Origin: Roseiarcus sp963761435
Lineage (GTDB): Bacteria > Pseudomonadota > Alphaproteobacteria > Rhizobiales > Beijerinckiaceae
Assembly: GCA_963761435.1 (NCBI GenBank)
Contig: CAVXHJ010000019.1
Span: 26,838-90,837 of the forward strand
Length of the DNA stretch: 64,000 bases
Direction of reading: 5' to 3'
In this document: piece after piece, positions 1 through 8,849 of the stretch
How positions within the stretch are numbered: position 1 is the stretch's first letter
Layout: each line of letters starts with the position of its first letter
The notes under the pieces: generated by a model
Database searches by the model: none
Seen by the model: the letters and a program-made list of their open reading frames with translations, nothing else
What the model was told of the DNA's origin: nothing
Made by a program: the position numbers and the translations under genes

Positions 1-2
1 TG

Positions 3-212
3 AAGATCAAGACCAAGCTCGGCGGGGAGATGCCCGGCGTCGATGAAGATCCAACCAGCATCAACCTTGGCTTTATCGCCAACGATATCGAGAAGGTCGC
101 GCCGCAACTGGTGTCGAAGAATGCCGAGGGGAAATCGAGCTACGACCTCACGGCCATGGTGGCTATCCTCTGGGCCAAGGTGAAAGAGCTGGAGGCGAAG
201 CTCGATGGTTGA
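3..212 (+). CDS. Tail fibre C-terminus, S74 chaperone end (5' partial)
   Basis: The frame is open from the window edge to a TGA at 210-212. The visible 69 residues contain LGFIANDIEKVAPQLV and end in a short helix (AILWAKVKELEAKL). This matches the last part of an intramolecular chaperone (peptidase S74) domain, which trimerises phage fibres and is then cleaved off. The same signature (FVGLIAQDVETVFPDMV) ends the fibre gene at 33493-34989, so this is probably a second S74-tailed fibre. The start lies upstream of the window. The stop overlaps the next start. Confidence 0.75.
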   Translation, partial: KIKTKLGGEMPGVDEDPTSINLGFIANDIEKVAPQLVSKNAEGKSSYDLTAMVAILWAKVKELEAKLDG

Positions 213-591
213 GTTTGTCTCAGGCAGCATCATGATCCGGGTGATGGGCGAGGGCGGCGAGGGCCTGAAGAAAGGCGACGTCGTTGGCGGGCACACCCAT
301 GCCTTCGACCACACCAGCATCTTCTTCTGCGGCAAGTGGCACGTGAGGAAGTGGACGCCCGAGGGCGATCTCGAACACGACTTCGAGCGCGAGGGCCCAT
401 TTCATCTGCTCATCGAGGCCGAGGCACGGCACGAGTTCACCTTTCTCGGCGGCGCTCCCGTGGGCTGGGCTTATTGCATCTATTCGCACCGCACGCCGCA
501 GGGCGAGGTGAGCCTCGTCGAGACGGGCTGGACGAAGGCTTACGAGGCCTCTGGCGGTCCGCCCGATTGGTTTCCAAAGGCCGCCGAATGA
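205..591 (+). CDS. Cupin-like small protein next to tail fibre
   Basis: This 128-residue protein starts at ATG 205 inside the end of the fibre gene and shares ATGA with the next gene, so it is translationally coupled. It has GGHTHAFDHTS near residue 30 and a later RHEFTFLGG plus YSHRTPQGEV, which resemble the two His-rich motifs of a cupin barrel. The role is unknown. Its position between two fibre genes suggests a virion or fibre-associated accessory protein. The cupin call is from motif spacing only. Confidence 0.6.
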   Translation: MVEFVSGSIMIRVMGEGGEGLKKGDVVGGHTHAFDHTSIFFCGKWHVRKWTPEGDLEHDFEREGPFHLLIEAEARHEFTFLGGAPVGWAYCIYSHRTPQGEVSLVETGWTKAYEASGGPPDWFPKAAE

Positions 592-3500
592 CCGACCAGA
601 ACCCGCCGCCGGTCCAATACGATCCGATCTTCTTCCCGCCGGGGCCGCAGATCGGCGACGTGCACGATGCGACCAACGGCCTGCGCTACGTGTGGGACGG
701 CCAGGTCTGGAAGGCGATCCGCCTAGACCCGGACCTCTTTGTCTTGAAGGCCGGCGACGCGCTGACTGGCGCGCTAAGGTGGAATAACCCGCCGCCGAGC
801 GGCGTCGCAATCGACATCACTCAAGGTTCGATCCAAGTTCACGGCGGCGGCGTCAGGGTCGAGGCTCCTGGCGAAATTCTGTCTCCGATCTTCGTCGCCG
901 AGGGCGATCCGGCTGGCTACGCGTTCGGCACGCCTACCGAGCAAAACGGCGGCATCTACAAGAAACGGCAAGAGGGCGTCGTGATCCGTGAAGACCGCGA
1001 CGGCCATCGGCTTCAGGTCGAGTCCAGCGATGGCGCCAATTTGTGGGAGGTCATGGACGCGCGCGGCGGGACGATCCGCCGGCAAGGCGCGAACAGAGCA
1101 CTGAACTTTACTGACGACGACAGCGCTGAAAACTTTGCCGCCATTTATCAGGATGGCGCGGGCAGCTTCGTCCTCAGAAAAGGCAATCCAGGGTTCGCCC
1201 AGGCGACCTGCGTCCGCACCCGGCCTGGCGACCCGGCCCGCCTGGAGATCGTCGGGGCGCCTGAGCAAGATCTCGATGCGGTTAATAAAGCCTATGTCGA
1301 CGCCATCGTCGGCGACTATGTCTTGAAGGCCGGCGACGATGTTGAAGGAACGTTACGCTGGACCGACCCGCCGGGCGCGGGCGTGGCGATCGGCATCACG
1401 CGCGGCAACGTTGAGATAAATGCCGGCGACATCCGGGTTGACGGCGGGCGTATCGCCGCCAACCTGTTCGACGTCTGGCAAGACGGTAGCGGTTATTTCT
1501 TTCAGCGCGCGATTAGCGGCGAGCACGAGGGCGGCCTCATCAAGCATGTTGGCCGCGGCCTCGCCTTGCGTCAGTCGAGCGGCAACCAGCGGCCGGTAAT
1601 CGAGACTAACGATGGCTCCGAGCAATGGGAGATCGTCGACGCGCGCGGCGGGACGTTTCATCGCGACGGTTCGGCCAACGTCGGCGGTCCGCCGCTCGTT
1701 TGGGTCGACGACGGCGCCGTACCCGAGTTGGCGCGGATCTATGGCAGTCGGGCAACCAATAGCGACAGCCTGGGCGCTTTCATTGTTCAGGTTTACGACG
1801 GGCAGACCTGGCAGACTGCGCTACGCACTCGGCAAAATGTCGGCGATCTGCCGCGTGTCGAGTTGGTTGCGGAGCCGGTCAATCCCCTCGACGCGACCAA
1901 CAAGGTCTATGTCGATCAGGCGATAGCGGGCATCGGCGGCGTCGCCGACGACCGTGTGCTCAGGGCCGGCGATACGATGGAGGGGCCGCTACGCACAGCC
2001 ATCGATCCGGTCGCTGACGAGGACATGGTCAACAAGGCCTATGTCGACGAGGTCGCCGACGACGTTCGGGTCGATCTCGATGGTCGCATCCTCAGGTCCG
2101 GCGATACGATGGAGGGGCCTTTACGGACCTCTATCGCCCCTGTCGCCGACGAGGATCTCGTCAACAAGGTCTACGTCGACCGGCTCGTCACCGCCGTACC
2201 CGCCATCATCGGGGCGATTGACGCCTCGACCGGCCAGTGCCGGCTGACCACCGGCCCCGGCCCTGTCCCCGATCCGACCGCTGTTCCTGTCGGCAGCTAT
2301 CTGATCTGCGAAATCGCCGGCACGATACCGAGCGGCCCGGCGGCGGGCATAGCGATGAACGTCGGCGATTGGCTGATCAACGGCGGCGTCTTCTGGCACG
2401 AGTTGGCGGTCGGCAATCCTGGCGTGGCCACGACCGCTGACCAGGTGGCGCTCATACCGCCGGTGTTCGGGGCCAACGTGCAGGCCGCGATGGAGGCGGT
2501 CGAGGCTGAATTCAGCGCCGTCGACGCCGGGCTTGACGCCCGAGTGTCGAAGGCCGGCGACGTCATGACCGGGCCCCTCACCTTGGCCGGCCCGCCGACC
2601 ACCGATAACCATGCGACCACCCGCGCCTATGTCGACAGTCACCTGGTCAAGACCTGGGCGACGGGCGCGAGCTACGCGGCGAACGATTTTGTCCGCTACG
2701 ACAATTTGCTGTTCGAAGTGGTGACGCCGATCCCGTCAGCGCCGGCTCTCCCGGACTTCACCACCATCAGGTGGCTCGCGGGCTCGCAAAGCGACTATTG
2801 GGCGGGCACGCGCGACAACGCCAACGCGCTGTGGCTCAACAACGCCTGGGTCCATATCGCCACGATCCCGGCTTACGGCAGCTTCCGCCTGCAGTTGGAA
2901 TGTTTTGGCTCCAGTATCGATTGCAGCTTCGTGTTCGAGATCGGCACCACTTTCGGCGCGGGCACCTTCGCTATCGTCAGCCAGGCGAAGAACCCGTCCG
3001 GCACTCTGTGGCGGCAGTTCCGTCTATCGGCTCAAGGCGGCGGGGCGAACCTGGTCCGCTTCGAGGGCCAGCTAGGCTCGGCCACGGCGCCCAATTTCAA
3101 GATCGCTATCAGCGGACTTCGAGTCGACCAGGGGCCAGCGGCGCAAAGGGTCGCTCTGGTCAAGCCACTGATCGCCAGCGCCGCGAACCTCGGCGGCACG
3201 CAGTACTTGCTCATGGAGGCCTACGGCAACGGCTCGGTGCAAGCGCCGCGCTTCGATGTCTTCGAGGCGGGCGGCCGGTTCCATTGCCACCACCCGAACG
3301 CGGGCGACGCTAACGACGGCGACATCGGGGCGCGCATATTCGCGCGCGGGCTTAACATCATCGGATGTCGGACGGAGGCGACTGATGCGACCGGCGTTGC
3401 GGGCCGGTCAATTCGGACGTGGGGCGATTTAGAGTTCACCAGCGGCGCCGGCACAGGTCCGGCGAACATTCTGACCGATCTTGTGGTGAGCAAAAACAGC

Positions 3501-4121
3501 GCCGTGGTCGATTTGCGGACCGTCGCGGCTACCGGCCAATTCTGCGGCGTCTGGTTTCGCGAGATCGCCAACGCCCGCTGGCATATCGGCAAGGGCAACG
3601 GCGCGGCGGCTGAGTTTCGTTTGATTTCCTACAACGACAACGGCGGTGAGATCGGGCACGTCTTCGACGTCAATCGGACGACACGGGTTTTGAATTTCCT
3701 GGTGGGGCCGACCGTCAACGGCACTCCGCTCCTCGATACGACCGCTGGCGACGCCCGCTATCTGCGTCAGATCGGCGGCGTGCTCAGCGGCGATCTGTCG
3801 ATTAACAACAATGCGCTAAAAGCCATTCGCTTCAACCGCGCCAATGCCGCGAACAGCTTCTGGATCACTACCGGCACCGCCAACGATGACCGTCTGAATA
3901 TCGGCTGCCGCACTGACGCTAGCGTCTTTTTCGATGTGCTCAACATCCACCGGGCGACCGGGGTGACGGATTTTGCTCGCCGCCCGACCGTCGCCGGCGT
4001 GCCGATCCTGGCCGAGAGCGATAGCGACGCGCGCTATACGCCGCGCGCCGAAGTAACGCGGCTCGAGCAGCGGATTGCAACGCTCGAAGCCAGGCTGGCG
4101 CAGCTTGAGGCGCGGACATGA
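588..4121 (+). CDS. Large tail fibre protein with repeated fibre modules
   Basis: The protein has 1177 residues from ATG 588, chosen over an upstream in-frame start because of the ATGA overlap at 588-591. It carries at least five modules of the form (V)LKAGD-x-M-x-G-x-L, beginning near residues 51, 245, 457, 502 and 654. Most are followed by D-x-x-NKAYVD, as in phage tail fibre and tail collar proteins. The C-terminus (DARYTPRAEVTRLEQRI onward) is a predicted coiled coil without an S74 domain. It is likely a structural fibre for host attachment. It is one of the few long structural genes here with no frameshift. Confidence 0.8.
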   Translation: MTDQNPPPVQYDPIFFPPGPQIGDVHDATNGLRYVWDGQVWKAIRLDPDLFVLKAGDALTGALRWNNPPPSGVAIDITQGSIQVHGGGVRVEAPGEILSPIFVAEGDPAGYAFGTPTEQNGGIYKKRQEGVVIREDRDGHRLQVESSDGANLWEVMDARGGTIRRQGANRALNFTDDDSAENFAAIYQDGAGSFVLRKGNPGFAQATCVRTRPGDPARLEIVGAPEQDLDAVNKAYVDAIVGDYVLKAGDDVEGTLRWTDPPGAGVAIGITRGNVEINAGDIRVDGGRIAANLFDVWQDGSGYFFQRAISGEHEGGLIKHVGRGLALRQSSGNQRPVIETNDGSEQWEIVDARGGTFHRDGSANVGGPPLVWVDDGAVPELARIYGSRATNSDSLGAFIVQVYDGQTWQTALRTRQNVGDLPRVELVAEPVNPLDATNKVYVDQAIAGIGGVADDRVLRAGDTMEGPLRTAIDPVADEDMVNKAYVDEVADDVRVDLDGRILRSGDTMEGPLRTSIAPVADEDLVNKVYVDRLVTAVPAIIGAIDASTGQCRLTTGPGPVPDPTAVPVGSYLICEIAGTIPSGPAAGIAMNVGDWLINGGVFWHELAVGNPGVATTADQVALIPPVFGANVQAAMEAVEAEFSAVDAGLDARVSKAGDVMTGPLTLAGPPTTDNHATTRAYVDSHLVKTWATGASYAANDFVRYDNLLFEVVTPIPSAPALPDFTTIRWLAGSQSDYWAGTRDNANALWLNNAWVHIATIPAYGSFRLQLECFGSSIDCSFVFEIGTTFGAGTFAIVSQAKNPSGTLWRQFRLSAQGGGANLVRFEGQLGSATAPNFKIAISGLRVDQGPAAQRVALVKPLIASAANLGGTQYLLMEAYGNGSVQAPRFDVFEAGGRFHCHHPNAGDANDGDIGARIFARGLNIIGCRTEATDATGVAGRSIRTWGDLEFTSGAGTGPANILTDLVVSKNSAVVDLRTVAATGQFCGVWFREIANARWHIGKGNGAAAEFRLISYNDNGGEIGHVFDVNRTTRVLNFLVGPTVNGTPLLDTTAGDARYLRQIGGVLSGDLSINNNALKAIRFNRANAANSFWITTGTANDDRLNIGCRTDASVFFDVLNIHRATGVTDFARRPTVAGVPILAESDSDARYTPRAEVTRLEQRIATLEARLAQLEART

Positions 4122-5722
4122 ACCTCGCCGAAGCCCGCCGCCTCCGCGCCGTCGAAGCCGCGCGCCGCAGCCGCCTCGAAGCGCAGTTCGTAACCTGGCG
4201 ACCGACGCCGACGCGCGCGGAGTGTGACGCCGGCGGGGTGACGCTCATCAAGGCTTGGGACCTCAGCGAAATTGATCCGCTGAGTTTTGATCCGTTCGAA
4301 CCACCCGGTCGTCCCGACGATGGTCGGCCTGTCTCGCTCGCGCCGCCGGTCGTCACCGGCCTCGCGCGAGTCGGCGACACCCTAATCGCCTCGACCGGCG
4401 TTTGGACGCCAACGCCGACGACCTTCGCGTATCAGTGGCGGCGCGGCCCCTACGATATCGAAGGCGCGACCGCCGCGATCTACGTGCCGACCGTCGTCGA
4501 CCTTCGCTGGCCGATCAGCGTCCGCGTCACGGCGGCGAACGCGATCGGCTCGGCGATCGTCTTCAGCCTGCCGACCGCGCCCGTCCTGCCGGCCGCGCCG
4601 GTCTGCGGTCATATTCCGGTCGTTACCGGCGAGCCTGAAATCGGCGAGCAGCTGACCGCCAGCCTTGGCGCCTGGTACGGAACGCCGTCCGCCTTTGTCT
4701 TTTCGTGGGTCCGCGATCTCGACGTCATCGCCGGCGAAACCGGCCGCGCCTATACGCCGACGGCGGCCGACGAAGGCTTTACGCTTCGCGCCGGGGTGCG
4801 CGGCGTCAATATTGGCGGCGCTAGTTCCGTCACCTATTCGACCGCCGTCGGGCCGGTCGGCGGGGCGACGGCGCCAACCGCGCCGCCGGTCAACCTGGCG
4901 CTGCCGGTCGTCACTGGCGTCACCACGGTCGGACAGAACCTCGTATCGAGCGTCGGCGCGTGGGCCAATGCGCCATCGGCCTACGCGCGCCAGTGGCTGC
5001 GCGACGGCGCGAACATCGCCGGCGCGACGGCCATCGGCTACACCCTAATTGCAGGCGACCTCGGGGCCATGATCGCGGTCCGCGTCACCGCGACGAACGC
5101 GCTCGGTTCGGCCGACGCGACTAGCGCGGAAGTCGGCCCGGTTGACGATCTTCCGGTGCAAGGCCAGCCGCCGATCAACGTCACGTCGCCAAGCTTGTCT
5201 GGGATGCACCAGGTCGGCGCGACGCTCACCGTCGACAACGGAACTTGGGCCGGCGGTCCGACATTCTTCGAATTCGAGTGGCGTCGAGGGGCTGTCATTA
5301 TCGCTGGCGCGAATGGGCAGACGTACACCCTGGCGCCGCTCGACCAGAATTGGGCGATCTATTGCAAGGTCGTCGCCGGAAATGCGGACGGCCTATCGCA
5401 ACCGGCGCAATCGCAGATGGTCGGTCCGGTCCTCGCCGCCGGCGTGCCTTACGCGACCACATTGCCGACCGTCACCGGCGATCCGCGCTCCGGCGAAACG
5501 CTCACCGTCGCCGACGGAACTTGGACCGGCGCCCCGACCGCGTTCGCGTATGCTTGGCTGCGCAACGGACTTCTGGTTTCCGAATACGAGGCTTCGTTCG
5601 ATTTGAGCGATGCGGAGATCGCGTCGACAATCGCTTGTCGCGTCACCGCGACGAACGCGACAGGCTCGGCTTCGTTCGATAGCGCGCCTGTAGGTCCGGT
5701 CGTTCCGGCCGGCGCGCCGTAA
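4118..5722 (+). CDS. Ig-like repeat phage surface protein
   Basis: The protein has 534 residues and overlaps the preceding gene by ATGA. After an arginine-rich N-terminus and the segment DPLSFDPFEPPGRP, five tandem domains of about 90 residues follow, starting near residues 77, 167, 263, 358 and 450. Each has a variant of VVTG-x3-VG-x2-L, then G-x-W, then a Y/F-x-W-x-R strand, and ends in VTATNA-x-GSA. This is the bacterial Ig-like repeat common on phage tails and capsids, thought to help weak surface adhesion. Related arrays occur at 5748-6602 and 20225-21288. Confidence 0.8.
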   Translation: MNLAEARRLRAVEAARRSRLEAQFVTWRPTPTRAECDAGGVTLIKAWDLSEIDPLSFDPFEPPGRPDDGRPVSLAPPVVTGLARVGDTLIASTGVWTPTPTTFAYQWRRGPYDIEGATAAIYVPTVVDLRWPISVRVTAANAIGSAIVFSLPTAPVLPAAPVCGHIPVVTGEPEIGEQLTASLGAWYGTPSAFVFSWVRDLDVIAGETGRAYTPTAADEGFTLRAGVRGVNIGGASSVTYSTAVGPVGGATAPTAPPVNLALPVVTGVTTVGQNLVSSVGAWANAPSAYARQWLRDGANIAGATAIGYTLIAGDLGAMIAVRVTATNALGSADATSAEVGPVDDLPVQGQPPINVTSPSLSGMHQVGATLTVDNGTWAGGPTFFEFEWRRGAVIIAGANGQTYTLAPLDQNWAIYCKVVAGNADGLSQPAQSQMVGPVLAAGVPYATTLPTVTGDPRSGETLTVADGTWTGAPTAFAYAWLRNGLLVSEYEASFDLSDAEIASTIACRVTATNATGSASFDSAPVGPVVPAGAP

Positions 5723-5747
5723 GGCGCTTAAAAGCGGAGCTTCGATC

Positions 5748-6602
5748 ATGACGAAACTGACCCTTAAAGAAATCTATCAGTCGCGCGTCGTATCCAAGAT
5801 ACAACCGGGCGAGTGGGAATATCCGGCTCAGCAAGTCGGCGAGTTTCCGACAACCCGGCCGACGCCGCAGCAAGCCGAGAACGACTTGCTCGGCGCGACG
5901 CCTGGCGCAATCACGATGATCAAGATTTGGGACTTAGCGCCGATCGACCAATCGAGCTTCGATCCGTTCGAGCCGCCGGGCCGGCCGGCCGGACCGATCA
6001 ATACCTCGCCGCCGGTCGTGACCGGCACGGCGCAGGTCGGCGGCAGGCTTGAGTGTCGATGTCGGCCAGTGGACCGGCGTCGGAATTCAATACACCGGCG
6101 CGTGGCTTCGCAACGGTACGGCGATCCCCGGCGCCAACGGTCCGACTTACGATTGCGTGGCCGCCGACCTCAACGCGATCATCATCGCCAGGATCACCGG
6201 CGACCACCGCTGAAGGTTCGACCAACGCCACCAGCAACGCGGTCGGTCCGGTCCTGCCGCTCGCGCCGACCAATATCATCGTGCCCAATATCACAGGAAA
6301 TACGGTCGTCGGCGAGACGCTTACGACGACGAACGGAAACTGGGCGAACGCCCCGACGTCGTACACCTATCAATGGCTCCGCAACGGAACGAACATCGGC
6401 GCTGCGATCACGTCGACGCGGACCCTTTCCGGCGCCGACAACGGGACGCTGATCTCCTGCCGCGTCAACGGCGGTGAACGCCGGCGGCAGTACGCCGATC
6501 GTTTCCAACGAAGTCGGGCCGATCACGACTATCCTTGCGGACGAGCCTGGCGATGGACCCGCGCCCGAGCCCACGGAACCGCAGCAGAGGTCAAAGCGAT
6601 GA
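5748..6602 (+). CDS. Ig-like repeat protein, second copy (three frameshifts)
   Basis: It starts at ATG 5748 (MTKLTLKEIYQSR) and shares the segment SSFDPFEPPGRP with the gene before it. It then carries two Ig-like domains. Reading requires three frame changes, near 6050 (after VGGRL), 6205 (ARIT to TTAEGSTN) and 6465 (ISCRV to TAVNAGGSTP). With these the protein runs without a break to a TGA at 6600-6602. Each break fits a single-base indel. It is likely a paralogue of the 4118-5722 protein. Confidence 0.6.
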
Positions 6603-6836
6603 TGAAGACTCGGGACGAGCGGCGCGCCGAGCGCGACGAGGCCTTTCGCAAGCCGCGCGGAAAGCCAACCCCGACCCAGGAGGAGGCCGACCTCGCGGCT
6701 CTCGGCGTGCCTCATGCTGATCGCCGCCATGAGCCCAGCGGCGCCGGACTGGACAAGCACGTCGAACGCAACCGCGAAACGACAGCGCGAGATGCTGCCG
6801 GGTCGCGACCAGCGCGGCGATTACAAAACGAGATGA
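6602..6836 (+). CDS. Small basic protein (one frameshift)
   Basis: It starts at ATG 6602, overlapping the previous stop. The N-terminus (MKTRDERRAERDEAF, then KPTPTQEEADLAALGV) resembles the basic start plus PTPT segment of the 4118 Ig-like protein. A frame change near 6715 continues into MLIAAMSPAAPDW and ends at TGA 6834-6836. The product would be about 77 residues, with no recognised domain. It overlaps the convergent endonuclease gene by 16 bases. Confidence 0.4.
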
Positions 6837-7400
6837 TCGCGTGGCACGGGCTGAAACGGATGAAGTTCGGCCTTGGCGGCGAGGTAAGCAGAGTAAGCGG
6901 CTTCTGGAGTGTTGAAGCGGCCAAGATGTCTTCGCCTTTTGTCGGCCCCTGTGATCCGAACGCGCCACTTGCGGGACGGTGGATCGTACATGACTCCGGT
7001 GAAGCCAGACGTGCTGTCGCATCGAAGCTTCTGGTTGTGGTTCTGTTGGCTGCGCGTAGCTTCGCGCAAGTTGCCCATGACGTTCTCGTTCGTGGTGCCG
7101 TTCCGATGGTCTATCTCGTCCGCCGGCCAGGCTCCCGTCGACAGCGCCCAGACAATGCGATGCGCCATGAAGTTCCGTCGTCTGCCGGCGATCGTCACTC
7201 GCACAAGAACGTGGCCGTGGTGGAGAGGGCGGCCGGCGGAACTTCCGGCGTACATAACGTTCCATCGTCGCCAAGCTCGCGCGGCGGCGAAATGCTCGCG
7301 TGGCCTCTTGCGCCAGCGTCAACGCACCGGTCAACGGCCAGAGGTCGAAACACTCGCGAAGGTAGGCGATCGGAATGTCGGTATCTTTGGCCTTTGGCAT
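6821..7400 (-). CDS. HNH homing endonuclease with AP2 DNA-binding domain (one frameshift)
   Basis: The start is at 7400 (MPKAKDTDIPIAYLRECFDL). A one-base shift near 7307 restores WRKRPREHFAAARAW and then a continuous frame to the stop at 6821. The HNH core is DEIDHRNGTTNENVMGNLRE, followed by NHNQK. The C-terminal AP2-type domain has SGFTGVMYDPPSRKWRVRI and LGRFNTPEAAYSAYLAAK. Such free-standing endonucleases nick or cut cognate alleles lacking the gene and so spread between phages. It sits antisense between the Ig-like genes and the portal gene. A close relative lies at 35281-35842, with the same N-terminus and also frameshifted. Confidence 0.8.
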
Positions 7401-7439
7401 AGCGGCGAACGTATAACCTTTGGGCCGCGAGGTACATGA

Positions 7440-8849
7440 GTGGTCGACGGCGTTGGCCTATTAACCAGAGCAAGAAACTGGCTTGCGAAGGCGGCGGAAG
7501 GGGCTGTCCGGCCCGGACCATTGTACCTTCCCCTTTCCGGCGGCTGGCTCGCGGCCGACGCTCCGTGGAATTGGTGGCAGTCGGGCTATGCCCTTGAAGG
7601 GACCGGCACGTCGGCCATCGTGGAAGCGTGCGTCTCGGCCTATGCGCAGACATCCGCCATGTGCCAGGGCGACCATTGGCGAGAAACGGGCAAGGGCGGG
7701 CGCGAGCGGGTTGATAGTTCCGCGGCGTCACGGCTCCTGCGCCATCCGAACGCTTACCAGACCTCGAGTGACTTTCATCTCAACCTGACGCGCCAACTGT
7801 ACACAGAAGGCAACGCTTACGCGCTGGCGCTGCGCAACGACCGTTTCGAGGCCGACGAGTTCCATCTGATGAACTCCAAGCTCTCGCGGCCTCAAGCTTC
7901 GGTCGACGGTGATATTTTCTACCGGCTGGCCGGCAACGAGGTGATCGCGCGCCAGTTGGGCGGCGATGCGATGCAGGAGTTGATCGTTCCGGCCCGCGAC
8001 GTCTTGCATGTCAAGCTGAACGCCAGGCGGTCGGACGCGCCCTGGCCGCTGATCGGGCAATCGCCGCTCGACTCCGTCTATGGCGACCTCATGACGCAGC
8101 GCGCGATCATGGAGAGCCAGGGCGCATTCTACCAGAACCAGGCGCGGCCGAGCGCCGTGCTTTCCACCGACCTCACCCTCTCGCGCGAAGAGGTGGAGCA
8201 ACTCAGGCAGCGGTGGGAAGACCAATCCAGGGGCTTAAGCGCCGGCAAGACGCCGATCCTGACCTCCGGCCTCAAGGTCATGCCATGGAACGTTTCGTCG
8301 CGCGACGCGCAAATGGCCGAGTTCCTCAAGCTCTCGGAGGAGCATATCGCGCTGGCGTTCCGTATTCCGCTTCAGATCCTTGGTCTCGGCGGCGGATCAC
8401 CGGCCGGCTCGACCGAAGTCTTGATGCGGATGTGGGTGGCGACGGGCTTGGGCTTTGCGCTCAACCACATCGAGGAAGCCTACGGGCAGTTCTTTCGACT
8501 TCGCGGTCCGCCTTACGATTACGTCGAGCTGTCGACCGATTCGCTTCTGCGCTCGGCCGAGAAGGACCGCATCGACGCCCTCGTCAAGGGAGTTCAGGGC
8601 GGCATCTACTCACCCAACGACGCCCGCAACATGGAAAGTTTGGATAGCGTCCCGTTCGGCGATGAGCCGCGCGTTCAGCAGCAAGTCGTCCCATTATCGG
8701 CGGCTGGCAAGATCGGGCCAGCGCCAGGTCCACCCAGCGCGCCTCCTGCGCCAGGCAACCCCGCACCAGTAAAGGACCGCGAACATGACATCCGGCAAGC
8801 TATCAGCAGGATCTACGTCGGGCTCGGGACCTACAACGCCCGACGATGA
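7440..8849 (+). CDS. Portal protein (HK97 family)
   Basis: The protein has 469 residues starting at GTG 7440. It forms the dodecameric ring at the capsid vertex through which DNA is packaged. Family signatures include SAIVEACVSAYAQTSAM near residue 55, LLRHPNAYQTSSDFHLNL, GNAYALALRN, the DVLHVKL region and FKLSEEHIALAFRIP-like residues (FLKLSEEHIALAFRIPLQIL) near 290-310. A proline-rich tail (residues 420-450) precedes the C-terminus. No terminase gene is visible upstream in the window, where one would normally be found. Its last 65 bases overlap the start of the collagen-like gene. Confidence 0.9.
   Translation: MVDGVGLLTRARNWLAKAAEGAVRPGPLYLPLSGGWLAADAPWNWWQSGYALEGTGTSAIVEACVSAYAQTSAMCQGDHWRETGKGGRERVDSSAASRLLRHPNAYQTSSDFHLNLTRQLYTEGNAYALALRNDRFEADEFHLMNSKLSRPQASVDGDIFYRLAGNEVIARQLGGDAMQELIVPARDVLHVKLNARRSDAPWPLIGQSPLDSVYGDLMTQRAIMESQGAFYQNQARPSAVLSTDLTLSREEVEQLRQRWEDQSRGLSAGKTPILTSGLKVMPWNVSSRDAQMAEFLKLSEEHIALAFRIPLQILGLGGGSPAGSTEVLMRMWVATGLGFALNHIEEAYGQFFRLRGPPYDYVELSTDSLLRSAEKDRIDALVKGVQGGIYSPNDARNMESLDSVPFGDEPRVQQQVVPLSAAGKIGPAPGPPSAPPAPGNPAPVKDREHDIRQAISRIYVGLGTYNARR

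Noticed and set aside
336..587. Upstream extension of the large fibre gene
   Set aside because: The extension is Arg-rich, overlaps the cupin-like gene in another frame and lacks a site; ATG 588 has the ATGA overlap.
1..7440. Terminase small or large subunit upstream of the portal
   Set aside because: No Walker-type ATPase or nuclease motif was found in this interval or at the right end; the gene probably lies outside the window.
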